Positions 9,280 to 16,481 of a DNA stretch of 43,022 nucleotides are shown in pieces. Numbering within the stretch: the stretch's first letter is position 1; every line of letters begins with the position of its first letter. Origin of the DNA: Actinophytocola sp. (GTDB lineage: Bacteria > Actinomycetota > Actinomycetes > Mycobacteriales > Pseudonocardiaceae). Under the pieces are notes generated by a model. The model did no database searches and was not told the origin of the DNA. It was given only the letters and a program-made list of their open reading frames with translations. Both the position numbers and the translations under genes were made by a program. Location of the stretch: NCBI GenBank assembly GCA_009379975.1, contig WHSS01000012.1, positions 1 through 43,022 on the forward strand, read 5' to 3'.

Positions 9280-9382
9280 GGGCTATTCACAAGTCATTCA
9301 GCGGGGGCCGCCCGGAGGGTGGCTCGCGCTGAATGACTGCAGGTAAGAAGCAGGATCGAGGCGACCCCGATGTGAATAGCCC
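9280..9382. repeat. Nested inverted repeat upstream of the pseudokinase gene
   Basis: Outer arms GGGCTATTCAC (9280-9290) and GTGAATAGCCC (9372-9382) match perfectly. Inner arms AGTCATTCAGCG (9292-9303) and CGCTGAATGACT (9327-9338) also match perfectly. The 103-bp unit could be a small non-autonomous (MITE-like) insertion or a structured 5' leader. I see no clear target-site duplication. Confidence 0.75.
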
Positions 9383-9406
9383 GACTTATGAATAAGACAC
9401 TGGAGG

Positions 9407-11011
9407 TTGTCGCAGTCGGTGGACGGACGGACCGGACGGCCAGGTGAAGCGCCGAGGACGAGCATCAGGGCCAGTGGTGGCTACTTGGCGCCTGGCGGCG
9501 TGGTTGGTGACGGCCGATACAGGCTACTGGCGCAGCTCGGCGTGGACGACCGGGCGGGCGCCCATTTGTGGCGCGCGCGGGACGGCCAGTTGCGCCGCGA
9601 TGTCGCCCTCACCCTCATCGTCGGTGACCCGGCCGACCACGCCAGTGCCCGCAGCGCCCGGCGCACCTTGGAACGTGCCGCCCATGCGGCGCAGTTCCAT
9701 CACCCGGTTGTCGCACGCGTCCTCGACGTGCTGTCCCTCGGGAACGGCATCGCCGCGGGCGAAGGCCTGCTCGGCGTCGTCGTCTCGGAGTGGAGCAAGG
9801 GTACCGACTTGATCGACGTCGTCGGCGACGGGCCGATCTCCCCCGGGATGGCGTGCCGCATGGTGGAACCGCTGGTCGACGCCGTCGAGCAGGCGCACCA
9901 CTCCGGACTTGTGCTCGGGCTCGACCATCCGCAGCGGATACGCCGCGGCGCCGACGGCCGCCTCCGGCTCGCCTTCCCCGGCGCGCTGCCGGACGCGTCC
10001 TTGCGCGATGACATCAAGGCCCTCGGCGCCCTGCTGTATGTGCTGCTGACCGGTCGCTGGCCGCTCGAGGGCGGCCCGGCGGCGATTCCCCCCGCGCCCC
10101 ACGCACCGACCGGCCGGGTCGTCCCGCCGCGGTCGCTCGCGCCGCACGTGCCTGCCGAGCTGTCCTCGCTCGCCGCGCGCACGCTCTCCGACGGTGGCGA
10201 GGGCGGCATCCGCACCAGTTCCGCGTTCCTTCGCGTGCTACGCCAGGTGGCCGAGGCCGAGGAACGCCGGGCCCTGGGACAGCCAGGGGCCGCCGACGAA
10301 GAGGCCGGGCGTACCGACCCCGACGGCGCGGTGTGGACCACGAAACGCCCGGTGAGCGACCCACAGCAACGCAAGAAGGTGGCGCTCGGTGCGACCGTGC
10401 TTGTGGTGGCCGCGGTGGGCATCCTGGCGTGGCTCGGCCTGACGGCGATCAGCTTCTTCCAGACCGACGAAGGGGCGAGCGGGCCGGACGTGAACGTGGC
10501 GGAGTCGAGCAAGGGTAAGGAAGCGAAGCCGCCGCCCCAGGAGCCGAAGGAGACCAAGCCCCCCGCCGACGATCCGGTCGACGCATCGTCGGTGACCGTC
10601 TACAACCCGGAGGGCACCGGGGATTTCGAGGCGCGCGCGCCTCAGGCGATCGACGGCGATCCCGAATCCGGCTGGCAGACCGATCAGTACCAGCAACAGT
10701 TCCCCACCTTCAAGCGGGGTGTCGGCCTGACCATGACCTTCGACGAGCCGATCAACCTGTCGAAGGTGAAGATCCTGGGGGCGAGCCCCGGCACCAGGGT
10801 CGAGATCAGGGTCGCCGATCATCCCAACCCGCATCTCGATGACGCCGAGGTCGTCGCAGGCTCGGAACTCGAGGGGGACGAGACCGAGCTGACGCTGGAC
10901 CAGCCGGCCGAGACTACGCACGTGATCGTGTGGATCACACAGCTCACCGAGGTCGACGGTCAGTTCCAGTCGACCATCGGGGAAGTCAAGTTCTACCCGC
11001 GGGCGAGCTGA
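9407..11011 (+). CDS. Membrane pseudokinase with discoidin-like C-terminal domain (detached MviN C-terminal part)
   Basis: A 534-residue protein. An N-terminal protein-kinase-like fold starts at YRLLAQLGVDD, but the HRD and DFG catalytic motifs are not present (the region reads GLVLGLDHPQRIRRGADGRLRLAF in pieces), so it should be catalytically inactive. A single membrane helix lies at about 325-347, then a Lys/Pro-rich linker, then a beta-rich domain (about 395-534; AIDGDPESGWQTD, TMTFDEPINLSKVKIL) resembling F5/8-type carbohydrate-binding folds. This is the same order as the C-terminal half of mycobacterial MviN, whose pseudokinase binds the FHA protein FhaA when phosphorylated. A similar role with MurJ is inferred. 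TTG at 9407 touches GGAGG (9402-9406), so GTG at 9419 is an equally good start. The stop codon lies inside a dispersed repeat. Confidence 0.85.
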   Translation: MSQSVDGRTGRPGEAPRTSIRASGGYLAPGGVVGDGRYRLLAQLGVDDRAGAHLWRARDGQLRRDVALTLIVGDPADHASARSARRTLERAAHAAQFHHPVVARVLDVLSLGNGIAAGEGLLGVVVSEWSKGTDLIDVVGDGPISPGMACRMVEPLVDAVEQAHHSGLVLGLDHPQRIRRGADGRLRLAFPGALPDASLRDDIKALGALLYVLLTGRWPLEGGPAAIPPAPHAPTGRVVPPRSLAPHVPAELSSLAARTLSDGGEGGIRTSSAFLRVLRQVAEAEERRALGQPGAADEEAGRTDPDGAVWTTKRPVSDPQQRKKVALGATVLVVAAVGILAWLGLTAISFFQTDEGASGPDVNVAESSKGKEAKPPPQEPKETKPPADDPVDASSVTVYNPEGTGDFEARAPQAIDGDPESGWQTDQYQQQFPTFKRGVGLTMTFDEPINLSKVKILGASPGTRVEIRVADHPNPHLDDAEVVAGSELEGDETELTLDQPAETTHVIVWITQLTEVDGQFQSTIGEVKFYPRAS

Positions 11012-11082
11012 AAGACGCCCTCAGTCCGTTGAACGGACCGAAAGGGCCACTCAGTGCATCGAGTGGACTGAAGCGTCTTTCG
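11009..11082. repeat. Dispersed cloverleaf-like repeat, copy 2
   Basis: GAAAGACG (11010-11017) pairs with CGTCTTTC (11074-11081). Inside are hairpins TCCGT/ACGGA (11025-11029/11033-11037) and CCACTC/GAGTGG (11047-11052/11061-11066). The repeat supplies the TGA stop of the pseudokinase gene (11009-11011) and ends just before the sigM promoter. Confidence 0.8.
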
Positions 11083-11092
11083 TCACTATGGG

Positions 11093-11098
11093 TAGGCT
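11093..11098 (+). promoter_or_regulatory. -10 element TAGGCT placing sigM on a leaderless transcript
   Basis: TAGGCT is followed by exactly seven bases and then the GTG at 11106. This favours the GTG start over the ATG at 11088, which would lie upstream of the transcription start. Confidence 0.5.
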
Positions 11099-11105
11099 TC
11101 TCCAA

Positions 11106-11771
11106 GTGACCGCAGCAGCACCTACGGACGCTGATCTCATAGCCGCCCACGCCGCCGGTGATCCCGACGCCTTCAGCGAGATCGTGCGGCGGCACCGGGA
11201 CAGGATGTGGGCCGTCGCACTGCGCACCATGCGCGATCAGGAAGAGGCGGCCGACGCCCTGCAAGATGCCTTCATCTCGGCGTTTCGGGCCGCGGCCAAG
11301 TTCCGGGCGGAGTCGCAGGTCAGCACCTGGCTGCACCGAATCGTGGTCAACGCCTGCCTCGACCGGATACGCAAGCGCCAGTCCCGGCCGACGGTGCCGC
11401 TGCCGGAGACCGACGAGTACCGGGAGCCCGCCGCCCCCGGCGATTCGATGGCTCAGCGCGAGACCAGCATCCTGATCTCGTCGGCACTCCAGGAACTCCC
11501 CGAAGACCAGCGGGCGCCGATCGTGCTCGTCGACGTCGAGGGGTACTCCGTCTCGGAGACGGCACAACTGCTCGGCATCGCCGAAGGAACCGTCAAGAGC
11601 CGGTGCGCCCGGGGCCGCGCCAAGTTGGCGAAGGTTCTCGGGCACCTACGGAACCCCGATGCAAATGCGAACGTCCCACCTCAGGACAGCACTAGAGGTA
11701 GCGGTGCGACCGCCCCCGGTCGCACACGTGGCAGCCACAGCAGGTCGCCACGTCAGAGGGAGGGACGATGA
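11106..11771 (+). CDS. sigM: ECF sigma factor, SigM-like
   Basis: An extracytoplasmic-function sigma factor. Region 2 shows DPDAFSEIVRRHRDRMWAVA and the core-binding/-10 segment EEAADALQDAFISAF...STWLHRIVVNACLD. Region 4 shows LPEDQRAPIVLVDVEGYS and the helix-turn-helix ETAQLLGIAEGTVKSRCARG. It sits between the murJ/pseudokinase genes and an anti-sigma gene followed by trxB-trxA, exactly as sigM (Rv3911) does in Mycobacterium, which supports the name. The chosen start, GTG 11106, gives 221 residues and no leader. The C-terminal tail after region 4 is disordered and arginine-rich. It overlaps the anti-sigma gene by four bases (ATGA), so both are made together. Confidence 0.9.
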   Translation: MTAAAPTDADLIAAHAAGDPDAFSEIVRRHRDRMWAVALRTMRDQEEAADALQDAFISAFRAAAKFRAESQVSTWLHRIVVNACLDRIRKRQSRPTVPLPETDEYREPAAPGDSMAQRETSILISSALQELPEDQRAPIVLVDVEGYSVSETAQLLGIAEGTVKSRCARGRAKLAKVLGHLRNPDANANVPPQDSTRGSGATAPGRTRGSHSRSPRQREGR

Positions 11772-12547
11772 CGGACACCGACCGGCCGTACGGCGGCGAT
11801 TCCGGCCCGCCGTGGTCTGTCGACGTGCTCGCCGACTTGCATGCGGGCGCCCTCGATGACGCCGAAGCCGCCGAACTGTGGTCGAAGGTGCAAACGGACC
11901 CGGATGCGATGGCGGTCCTCGGTGCGCTCGATGCGACGACGGCCGACCTCACGGCGTTCGGGGACGCACCGGCGCCCCCGATGCCTGCGGCCGTCGCGGC
12001 ACGGATCGACGCCGCACTGGCCGAAGAGGCCGCGCACGCCACCGGCGGTCAGCCTGCCGAAGCGCCGGCCGTCGCTCCCGTTGTCGACCTCGCAGCCGCG
12101 CGCCGTAAGCGGAACCGGCAGCTGGGCTGGGGAGCCGGGCTGCTCACCGCCGCCGCTGCCGCGGTCGCCGCCGTGGTGATGATCGGCCCGGTTGCGACCA
12201 CCCCTGGCACGCCGGTCGCCGAGCCGCCCACCGAGACAGCTCCCGGTGGCCAACCACCTCTCACCCTGCGTGGCCACGATGTCGCAGCCGGTCTCGGCGA
12301 CACCATGAACGTCCGCGACTACGGCCCGCTCACCGACGCGGCGGGCCTCGACGAGTGCCTGAAGGCCAACGGCATCGACACCAAGAAGCCGCCGATCGGC
12401 TTCCGCCCGGCCACCATCGACGGCGAACCCGCGGTGCTCATGGTGTTCACCACCGGCGAGTTCGCCCGGTACCGGATCGTCGCGGTCCGCACCGACTGCG
12501 GCGAAGGCAAGGCGGGCATGCTGCACGACGAGACCGTCGGCCGCTGA
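11768..12547 (+). CDS. rsmA: Membrane anti-sigma factor of SigM (RsmA-like)
   Basis: A 259-residue protein encoded directly after sigM and overlapping it by four bases. The N-terminal cytoplasmic part (about 1-115) contains a helical anti-sigma-like segment (VDVLADLHAGALDDAEAAELW) without the zinc-binding HxxxCxxC motif. One membrane helix (about 118-141, rich in Ala) follows. The extracytoplasmic domain of about 115 residues has two cysteines (DECLKANG and RTDCGEG) that could form a disulfide. The topology and position match the regulator encoded after mycobacterial sigM. Its likely job is to hold SigM at the membrane until an envelope signal arrives; the signal is unknown. GGGAGGGACG precedes the ATG. 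Confidence 0.85.
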   Translation: MTDTDRPYGGDSGPPWSVDVLADLHAGALDDAEAAELWSKVQTDPDAMAVLGALDATTADLTAFGDAPAPPMPAAVAARIDAALAEEAAHATGGQPAEAPAVAPVVDLAAARRKRNRQLGWGAGLLTAAAAAVAAVVMIGPVATTPGTPVAEPPTETAPGGQPPLTLRGHDVAAGLGDTMNVRDYGPLTDAAGLDECLKANGIDTKKPPIGFRPATIDGEPAVLMVFTTGEFARYRIVAVRTDCGEGKAGMLHDETVGR

Positions 12548-12601
12548 TATCCCTGCGCAGCCCGCTCGGCGCACGGCGTGTCGCGTGCCACCCGGAACCA
12601 C

Positions 12602-12628
12602 GGGAACATCGCCGCATACGATCGTGTT
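12602..12628 (+). promoter_or_regulatory. Candidate redox-ECF promoter of trxB (GGGAAC-N18-GTT)
   Basis: GGGAAC at 12602-12607 is followed by 18 bases and GTT at 12626-12628. This fits the SigR/SigH-type consensus (GGGAAT-N18/19-GTT) that drives thioredoxin operons in other actinobacteria. The gene starts about 57 bp downstream. The match is by eye only. Confidence 0.5.
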
Positions 12629-12684
12629 GACACGAACAGCAACATGATCCGCCCCCTGTCGGGGCGCCGAACCGGAGGTCGCGG

Positions 12685-13695
12685 GTGGCAGCCGAAGACG
12701 TACGAAATGTGATCATCGTGGGCTCAGGGCCCGCCGGGTACACCGCCGCGGTCTACATCGGGCGCGCCCAGCTGGAGCCACTGGTGTTCGAGGGCTCCCA
12801 GTTCGGTGGCGCGCTGATGACCACGACCGAGGTCGAGAACTACCCCGGTTTCCGCGACGGTATCCAGGGCCCCGAGCTCATGGAGGAGATGCGCACCCAG
12901 GCGGAGCGATTCGGCGCTGAGCTCCGCTCCGAGGACGTCGAGGAGCTCGACCTGACCGGTCCGGTCAAGTACGTCACCGCCAACGGCCAGCGCTACGCCG
13001 CCCGATCGGTGATCCTCGCGATGGGCGCCTCGCCGCGTTATCTGTACGTGCCGGGCGAGCAGGAGTTGCTCGGCCGTGGCGTGTCCTCCTGCGCGACCTG
13101 CGACGGCTTCTTCTTCCGCGACCACGACATCGCGGTGGTCGGCGGCGGGGACTCCGCGATGGAGGAGGCGACGTTCCTGACCAAGTTCGCCCGCAGCGTC
13201 ACGATCATCCACCGGCGTGAGGAGTTCCGCGCCTCCAAGATCATGCTCGAGCGCGCCCGCGCCAACGAGAAGATCAAGTGGCAGCTGAACTCCCAGGTCA
13301 CCGAGGTGATCGGCGACGGCACGGTCAACGGCGTGAAGGTGGCGGACACCGTCACCGGCGAGGAGTCGACACTGCCCGTCACCGGCTTCTTCGTCGCGAT
13401 CGGCCACGACCCGCGCAGTGATCTGGTCCGCGGTCAGGTCGATCTCGACGACGAGGGCTACGTGCTGACCTCGGACGACCCGGGCCGCAGCACCTACACC
13501 AACATCGACGGCGTTTTCGCGAGTGGCGACCTGGTCGACCACACCTACCGCCAGGCGATCACCGCGGCGGGCACCGGTTGCTCCGCCGCCATCGACGCGG
13601 AGCGCTGGCTCGCCGAGCACGGCGGTCCCGAGACGGCTCACGAGGCCGCGGAACTGGTCGGCGGCGGGTACGCCGCCACATCGCCCGCCCAGTAA
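12685..13695 (+). CDS. trxB: Thioredoxin-disulfide reductase
   Basis: An NADPH- and FAD-dependent enzyme that reduces thioredoxin. The FAD-binding [16 protein letters not shown] lies near the N-terminus, the redox-active CATC motif at residues 136-139, the NADPH-binding [13 protein letters not shown] after it, and the late FAD motif [16 protein letters not shown] near the C-terminus. The 336-residue length is typical of the low-molecular-weight class. It starts at GTG 12685 with GGAGG at 12673-12677. trxA follows after about 50 bp, so they probably share the upstream promoter, a classic thiol-stress arrangement. In Mycobacterium the same pair follows sigM and its anti-sigma. Confidence 0.97.
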   Translation: MAAEDVRNVIIVGSGPAGYTAAVYIGRAQLEPLVFEGSQFGGALMTTTEVENYPGFRDGIQGPELMEEMRTQAERFGAELRSEDVEELDLTGPVKYVTANGQRYAARSVILAMGASPRYLYVPGEQELLGRGVSSCATCDGFFFRDHDIAVVGGGDSAMEEATFLTKFARSVTIIHRREEFRASKIMLERARANEKIKWQLNSQVTEVIGDGTVNGVKVADTVTGEESTLPVTGFFVAIGHDPRSDLVRGQVDLDDEGYVLTSDDPGRSTYTNIDGVFASGDLVDHTYRQAITAAGTGCSAAIDAERWLAEHGGPETAHEAAELVGGGYAATSPAQ

Positions 13696-13744
13696 CCACA
13701 GCAGTAACCAAGCTGAACGCAAGAAACCCAACAAAGGAGAGATG

Positions 13745-14074
13745 ATGGCCGGTTCGACCGTCAAAGTGACCGACGCCAGCTTCAACGACGACGTGCTGGC
13801 GAGCGACAAGCCCGTGCTCGTTGACTTCTGGGCGACCTGGTGCGGGCCATGCAAGATGGTCGCGCCGGTGCTCGAGGAGATCGCCACCGAGCACGCGGAC
13901 AAGATCACCGTCGCCAAGCTCGACATCGACGAGAACCCCGGCGCTGCCAGGGACTACCGGGTCATGTCCGTGCCGACGATGATCCTGTTCCAGGGCGGCA
14001 AGCCGGTCAAGCAGATCGTGGGCGCCAAGGCGAAGCCCGCGCTGCTCAAGGACCTGGGCGACGTACTCGGCTGA
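13745..14074 (+). CDS. trxA: Thioredoxin
   Basis: A 109-residue single-domain thioredoxin. The WCGPC active site has its cysteines at residues 33 and 36; the cis-Pro loop follows as VMSVPTMILF. It accepts electrons from TrxB and reduces protein disulfides in the cytosol. ATG at 13745 is preferred over the adjacent ATG at 13742 because it sits five bases after GGAG (13736-13739). It is co-oriented with trxB, 49 bp after its stop. A perfect hairpin terminator lies about 185 bp downstream, before cwlM. Confidence 0.97.
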   Translation: MAGSTVKVTDASFNDDVLASDKPVLVDFWATWCGPCKMVAPVLEEIATEHADKITVAKLDIDENPGAARDYRVMSVPTMILFQGGKPVKQIVGAKAKPALLKDLGDVLG

Positions 14075-14258
14075 GAGCGGCGGACACCGGTGGCTCGCGG
14101 TGCGCCACGAGCCACCCGCTCGGGTCTTCCAGCCGGCCTCGGTGACGGCCGGAGCCCCACCACGGGTGTCACGCGGTGCATAGCACGCTTCGCCGGGTCA
14201 GTCCGTTGAACCCACCCACCCTCCCTCCGCGCTCACGCAGAGTTCACAAGGCACAATA

Positions 14259-14293
14259 GAACCCCCGAGACTCCCCTCGGGGGTTCACCTTTT
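14259..14293 (+). terminator. Intrinsic terminator between trxA and cwlM
   Basis: GAACCCCCGAG (14259-14269) and CTCGGGGGTTC (14276-14286) form a perfect 11-bp stem with a 6-base loop, followed by ACCTTTT. It ends trxBA transcription, or attenuates cwlM if a cwlM promoter lies upstream. The rest of the 14075-14334 gap shows no gene. Confidence 0.8.
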
Positions 14294-14334
14294 CCGGGTG
14301 GGCTTCGGTGTAGACAGAAAAGAGCGAGGAGTGC

Positions 14335-15483
14335 ATGCGGGTACTCCGCCGCGGTGACGCCGGCCCCGACGTCGCCGAGATCAGATCCATGCTTGCCGGT
14401 CTGGATCTGCTCACTTTGCCCGACGTCGCCGATGCCGCCCAGCACGGTGACTTCGACGCGCATGTCGAGCACGCGGTCCGCACGTTCCAGCAGCGACGCG
14501 GCCTGCTGACCGATGGCATCGTCGGCCCGGCGACGTATCGTTCGCTCCGCGGCGCCAGTTTCCACCTCGGCAGCAGACCCCTGGCGTATCTGATGGCCGC
14601 CCAGGTCCATGGCGACGACGTGTTCTCGCTCCAAGAGCGGCTCACCGAGCTCGGCTACGACGGTGGGCGGCCGGACGGCGTCTTCGGGCCCCGCACCGAG
14701 CACGCACTCCGGAACTTCCAGCGCGACTACGGCCTCGTCGCCGACGGAATGTGCGGCGCGGCCACGGTACGAGCGCTCAGTCAGCTCTCACCGCGAGCAA
14801 GGGGAGGGCGGCCTGTCTTCCTCCGGGAACAGGAACAAGTCCGGCAGGCGGGCCCTCGGCTACGCGGAAAGCGCATTGTCATCGACCCCGGCCACGGCGG
14901 GGACGACCACGGGGTCGAAGTCGCCGAGGCGCGGGAGTCCGAAATCGTATGGGACCTGGCGCGCCGGCTCGAAGGCAGGATGAAGGCCACCGGCATGGAG
15001 GCACTCATCTCCCGGGGCCCGCAGAACGGCCCGACCGAGAGCGAGCGAGCCGCCTTCGCCAACGAGGCTGGCGCGGACCTGTTCCTCTCGCTGCATTGCG
15101 ACCGCAACTCCTCGCCCGAGGCCAACGGTGTCGCCACGTTCCACTTCGGCACCGGCAACGGCGCGACGTCGACCGTCGGTGAGCTGCTGGCGGGCTACAT
15201 CCAGCGCGAACTCGTCGCCCGCACCGGCCTGCTCGACTGCCAGGTGCACCGCAAGACCTGGGAAATCCTCCGGATGACCCGCTGCCCGGCGGTGCGGATC
15301 GAGATCGGCTACCTGACCAACGAGCAGGACCGGCTGCGCATGGCCGACCCCGCGTTCCGGGACATCGTCGCGGAGGGGATCCTGGTCGCGGTCAAGCGGC
15401 TCTACCTGCTGGGTGAGAACGACCAGCCGACCGGGACGTTCACCTTCGCCGACGTGCTCCGGCACGAACTGGCGAAGTACTAG
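14335..15483 (+). CDS. cwlM: CwlM-like peptidoglycan amidase homologue / MurA regulator
   Basis: Two peptidoglycan-binding domains (about 5-75 and 88-155; each with an FQxxxGL-type core such as TFQQRRGLLTDGIVGPAT) precede an Amidase_3 domain starting near residue 180. Zinc/catalytic positions all look intact: His187 in DPGHGG, Glu203, His254 in SLHCDRN, Glu323 in RIEIGYLTN. In mycobacteria CwlM acts mainly in the cytoplasm as a PknB-phosphorylated activator of MurA, with phosphosites in a C-terminal threonine-rich tail. The same tail is present here (PTGTFTFADVLRHE; Thr366, 368, 370), and no signal peptide is seen, so a regulatory role is likely. The start ATG 14335 follows GAGGAG. Its position after trxA matches Mycobacterium. 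Confidence 0.92.
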   Translation: MRVLRRGDAGPDVAEIRSMLAGLDLLTLPDVADAAQHGDFDAHVEHAVRTFQQRRGLLTDGIVGPATYRSLRGASFHLGSRPLAYLMAAQVHGDDVFSLQERLTELGYDGGRPDGVFGPRTEHALRNFQRDYGLVADGMCGAATVRALSQLSPRARGGRPVFLREQEQVRQAGPRLRGKRIVIDPGHGGDDHGVEVAEARESEIVWDLARRLEGRMKATGMEALISRGPQNGPTESERAAFANEAGADLFLSLHCDRNSSPEANGVATFHFGTGNGATSTVGELLAGYIQRELVARTGLLDCQVHRKTWEILRMTRCPAVRIEIGYLTNEQDRLRMADPAFRDIVAEGILVAVKRLYLLGENDQPTGTFTFADVLRHELAKY

Positions 15484-15505
15484 CCGCGTCGACCACCAGT
15501 CGGAA

Positions 15506-15549
15506 CCAAGGTGCCATGGGTGCCTATATGGCACCGAGGGCCACCTTGG
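15506..15549. terminator. Bidirectional hairpin between cwlM and the GNAT gene
   Basis: Outer arms CCAAGGTG (15506-15513) and CACCTTGG (15542-15549) enclose GGTGCC-TATAT-GGCACC (15519-15535). It lies between two convergent genes. Part of it resembles sequence at 29378-29434, so it may belong to a second dispersed hairpin family. Confidence 0.7.
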
Positions 15550-15563
15550 GCTCCTTCGGCTCG

Positions 15564-16220
15564 CTACACCCGGTCCATACTCGGCTCGGCCGGCGCACTC
15601 GTCGACACCGAGACCTGCCCGAGCAGCCGCTCCAGCGCCGACTCGACGTCCTCGCGCCAGGACATCGCCGAGCGCAGCTCCAACCGCAGCCGCGGCCAGC
15701 GGGGATGCGGCCGCACCGTCTTGAAGCCCACGCTCGACAGGAACGTCGACGGCACGACGCAGGTGTGGTCGCCGGGATCACCGGCAGCTTCGTCCGGCCG
15801 CGCGTCACCGAACGCCTCGATCGCCTTGACGCCGCGGCGGGTCAGGTCGCGCGCCACCGCCTGCACCAGCATTCTGCCGATGCCGCCGCCGCGAAACTCC
15901 GGCAGCACGTGAAACGCCGTGAGCAGCACCGAATCCGGGCTCGGCGGGGAGGTGGGGAAGGCACCCGCCCGCGGCACGATGCTCGGCGGCGCGTAGAGCA
16001 CGAAACCGACGGGAAGCTTGTCGCTGTAGATGATCCGGCCGCAAGATCCCCAGTCGAGCAGCACGTTGGAGACCCAGGCTTCCTTCTCGAACTCGGTCTC
16101 ACCGAACTCTTCCGCCTGCGCCTTCAAATGCGGCGCGACCTCCCAGTACACGCACCTGCGGCAGGAGTGCGGCAGGTCGGCCAGGTTGTCCAGCGTGACG
16201 CCGACGACAGGTCGCGACAC
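15564..16220 (-). CDS. GNAT family N-acetyltransferase (Rv3916c-like)
   Basis: A 218-residue protein. The acetyl-CoA-binding motif is HVLPEFRGGGIGRMLV, preceded by the strand LLTAFH. An N-terminal CxxC pair (HSCRRCVYWE; Cys20 and Cys23 from the chosen start) is a feature of this subfamily as I recall it and may bind metal. The acceptor substrate is unknown. GTG at 16220 is chosen because GGAGG lies four bases upstream; the frame stays open to 16310 without further conserved sequence. It is convergent with cwlM and lies between cwlM and parB on the minus strand, as Rv3916c does in Mycobacterium, although here two plus-strand genes are inserted before parB. Confidence 0.85.
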   Translation of the reverse strand: MSRPVVGVTLDNLADLPHSCRRCVYWEVAPHLKAQAEEFGETEFEKEAWVSNVLLDWGSCGRIIYSDKLPVGFVLYAPPSIVPRAGAFPTSPPSPDSVLLTAFHVLPEFRGGGIGRMLVQAVARDLTRRGVKAIEAFGDARPDEAAGDPGDHTCVVPSTFLSSVGFKTVRPHPRWPRLRLELRSAMSWREDVESALERLLGQVSVSTSAPAEPSMDRV

Positions 16221-16434
16221 CTGACCTCCGTACTGTGTTGCTACAGCTGCGTTGCACTCCGAACCGGTGGCGACACCATGGCGAGCGCGCTCGATGGCCC
16301 AATCGGCCACGGTCAGGATAGGCCCGAACGGCGTGAATCCGCCACCGCTGCCACACCATGTGGTGATGTAACGCCGCTCACGCCACTGTGATCCGCACTC
16401 AGACGCGTAAGGCGGCCGCCGGATCGCCGCTGGT

Positions 16435-16440
16435 TACACT
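16435..16440 (+). promoter_or_regulatory. -10 element TACACT for the aminotransferase
   Basis: TACACT is followed nine bases later by ATG (16450) opening a 7-codon frame (MSRPPTL) that stops at 16471-16473, just before the likely gene start at 16482. The ATG at 16443 would lie upstream of the transcript start. Confidence 0.4.
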
Positions 16441-16481
16441 CGATGGACTATGTCCCGCCCGCCGACCTTGTGAAGAGTGCC

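Noticed and set aside
9388-9447. 19-codon frame ATGAATAAG... before the pseudokinase gene
   Set aside because: There is no ribosome site or promoter support; it merely overlaps the ribosome site and start of the real gene.
12627-12632. TTGACA as a housekeeping -35 for trxB
   Set aside because: No -10 element is found 16-18 bases downstream.
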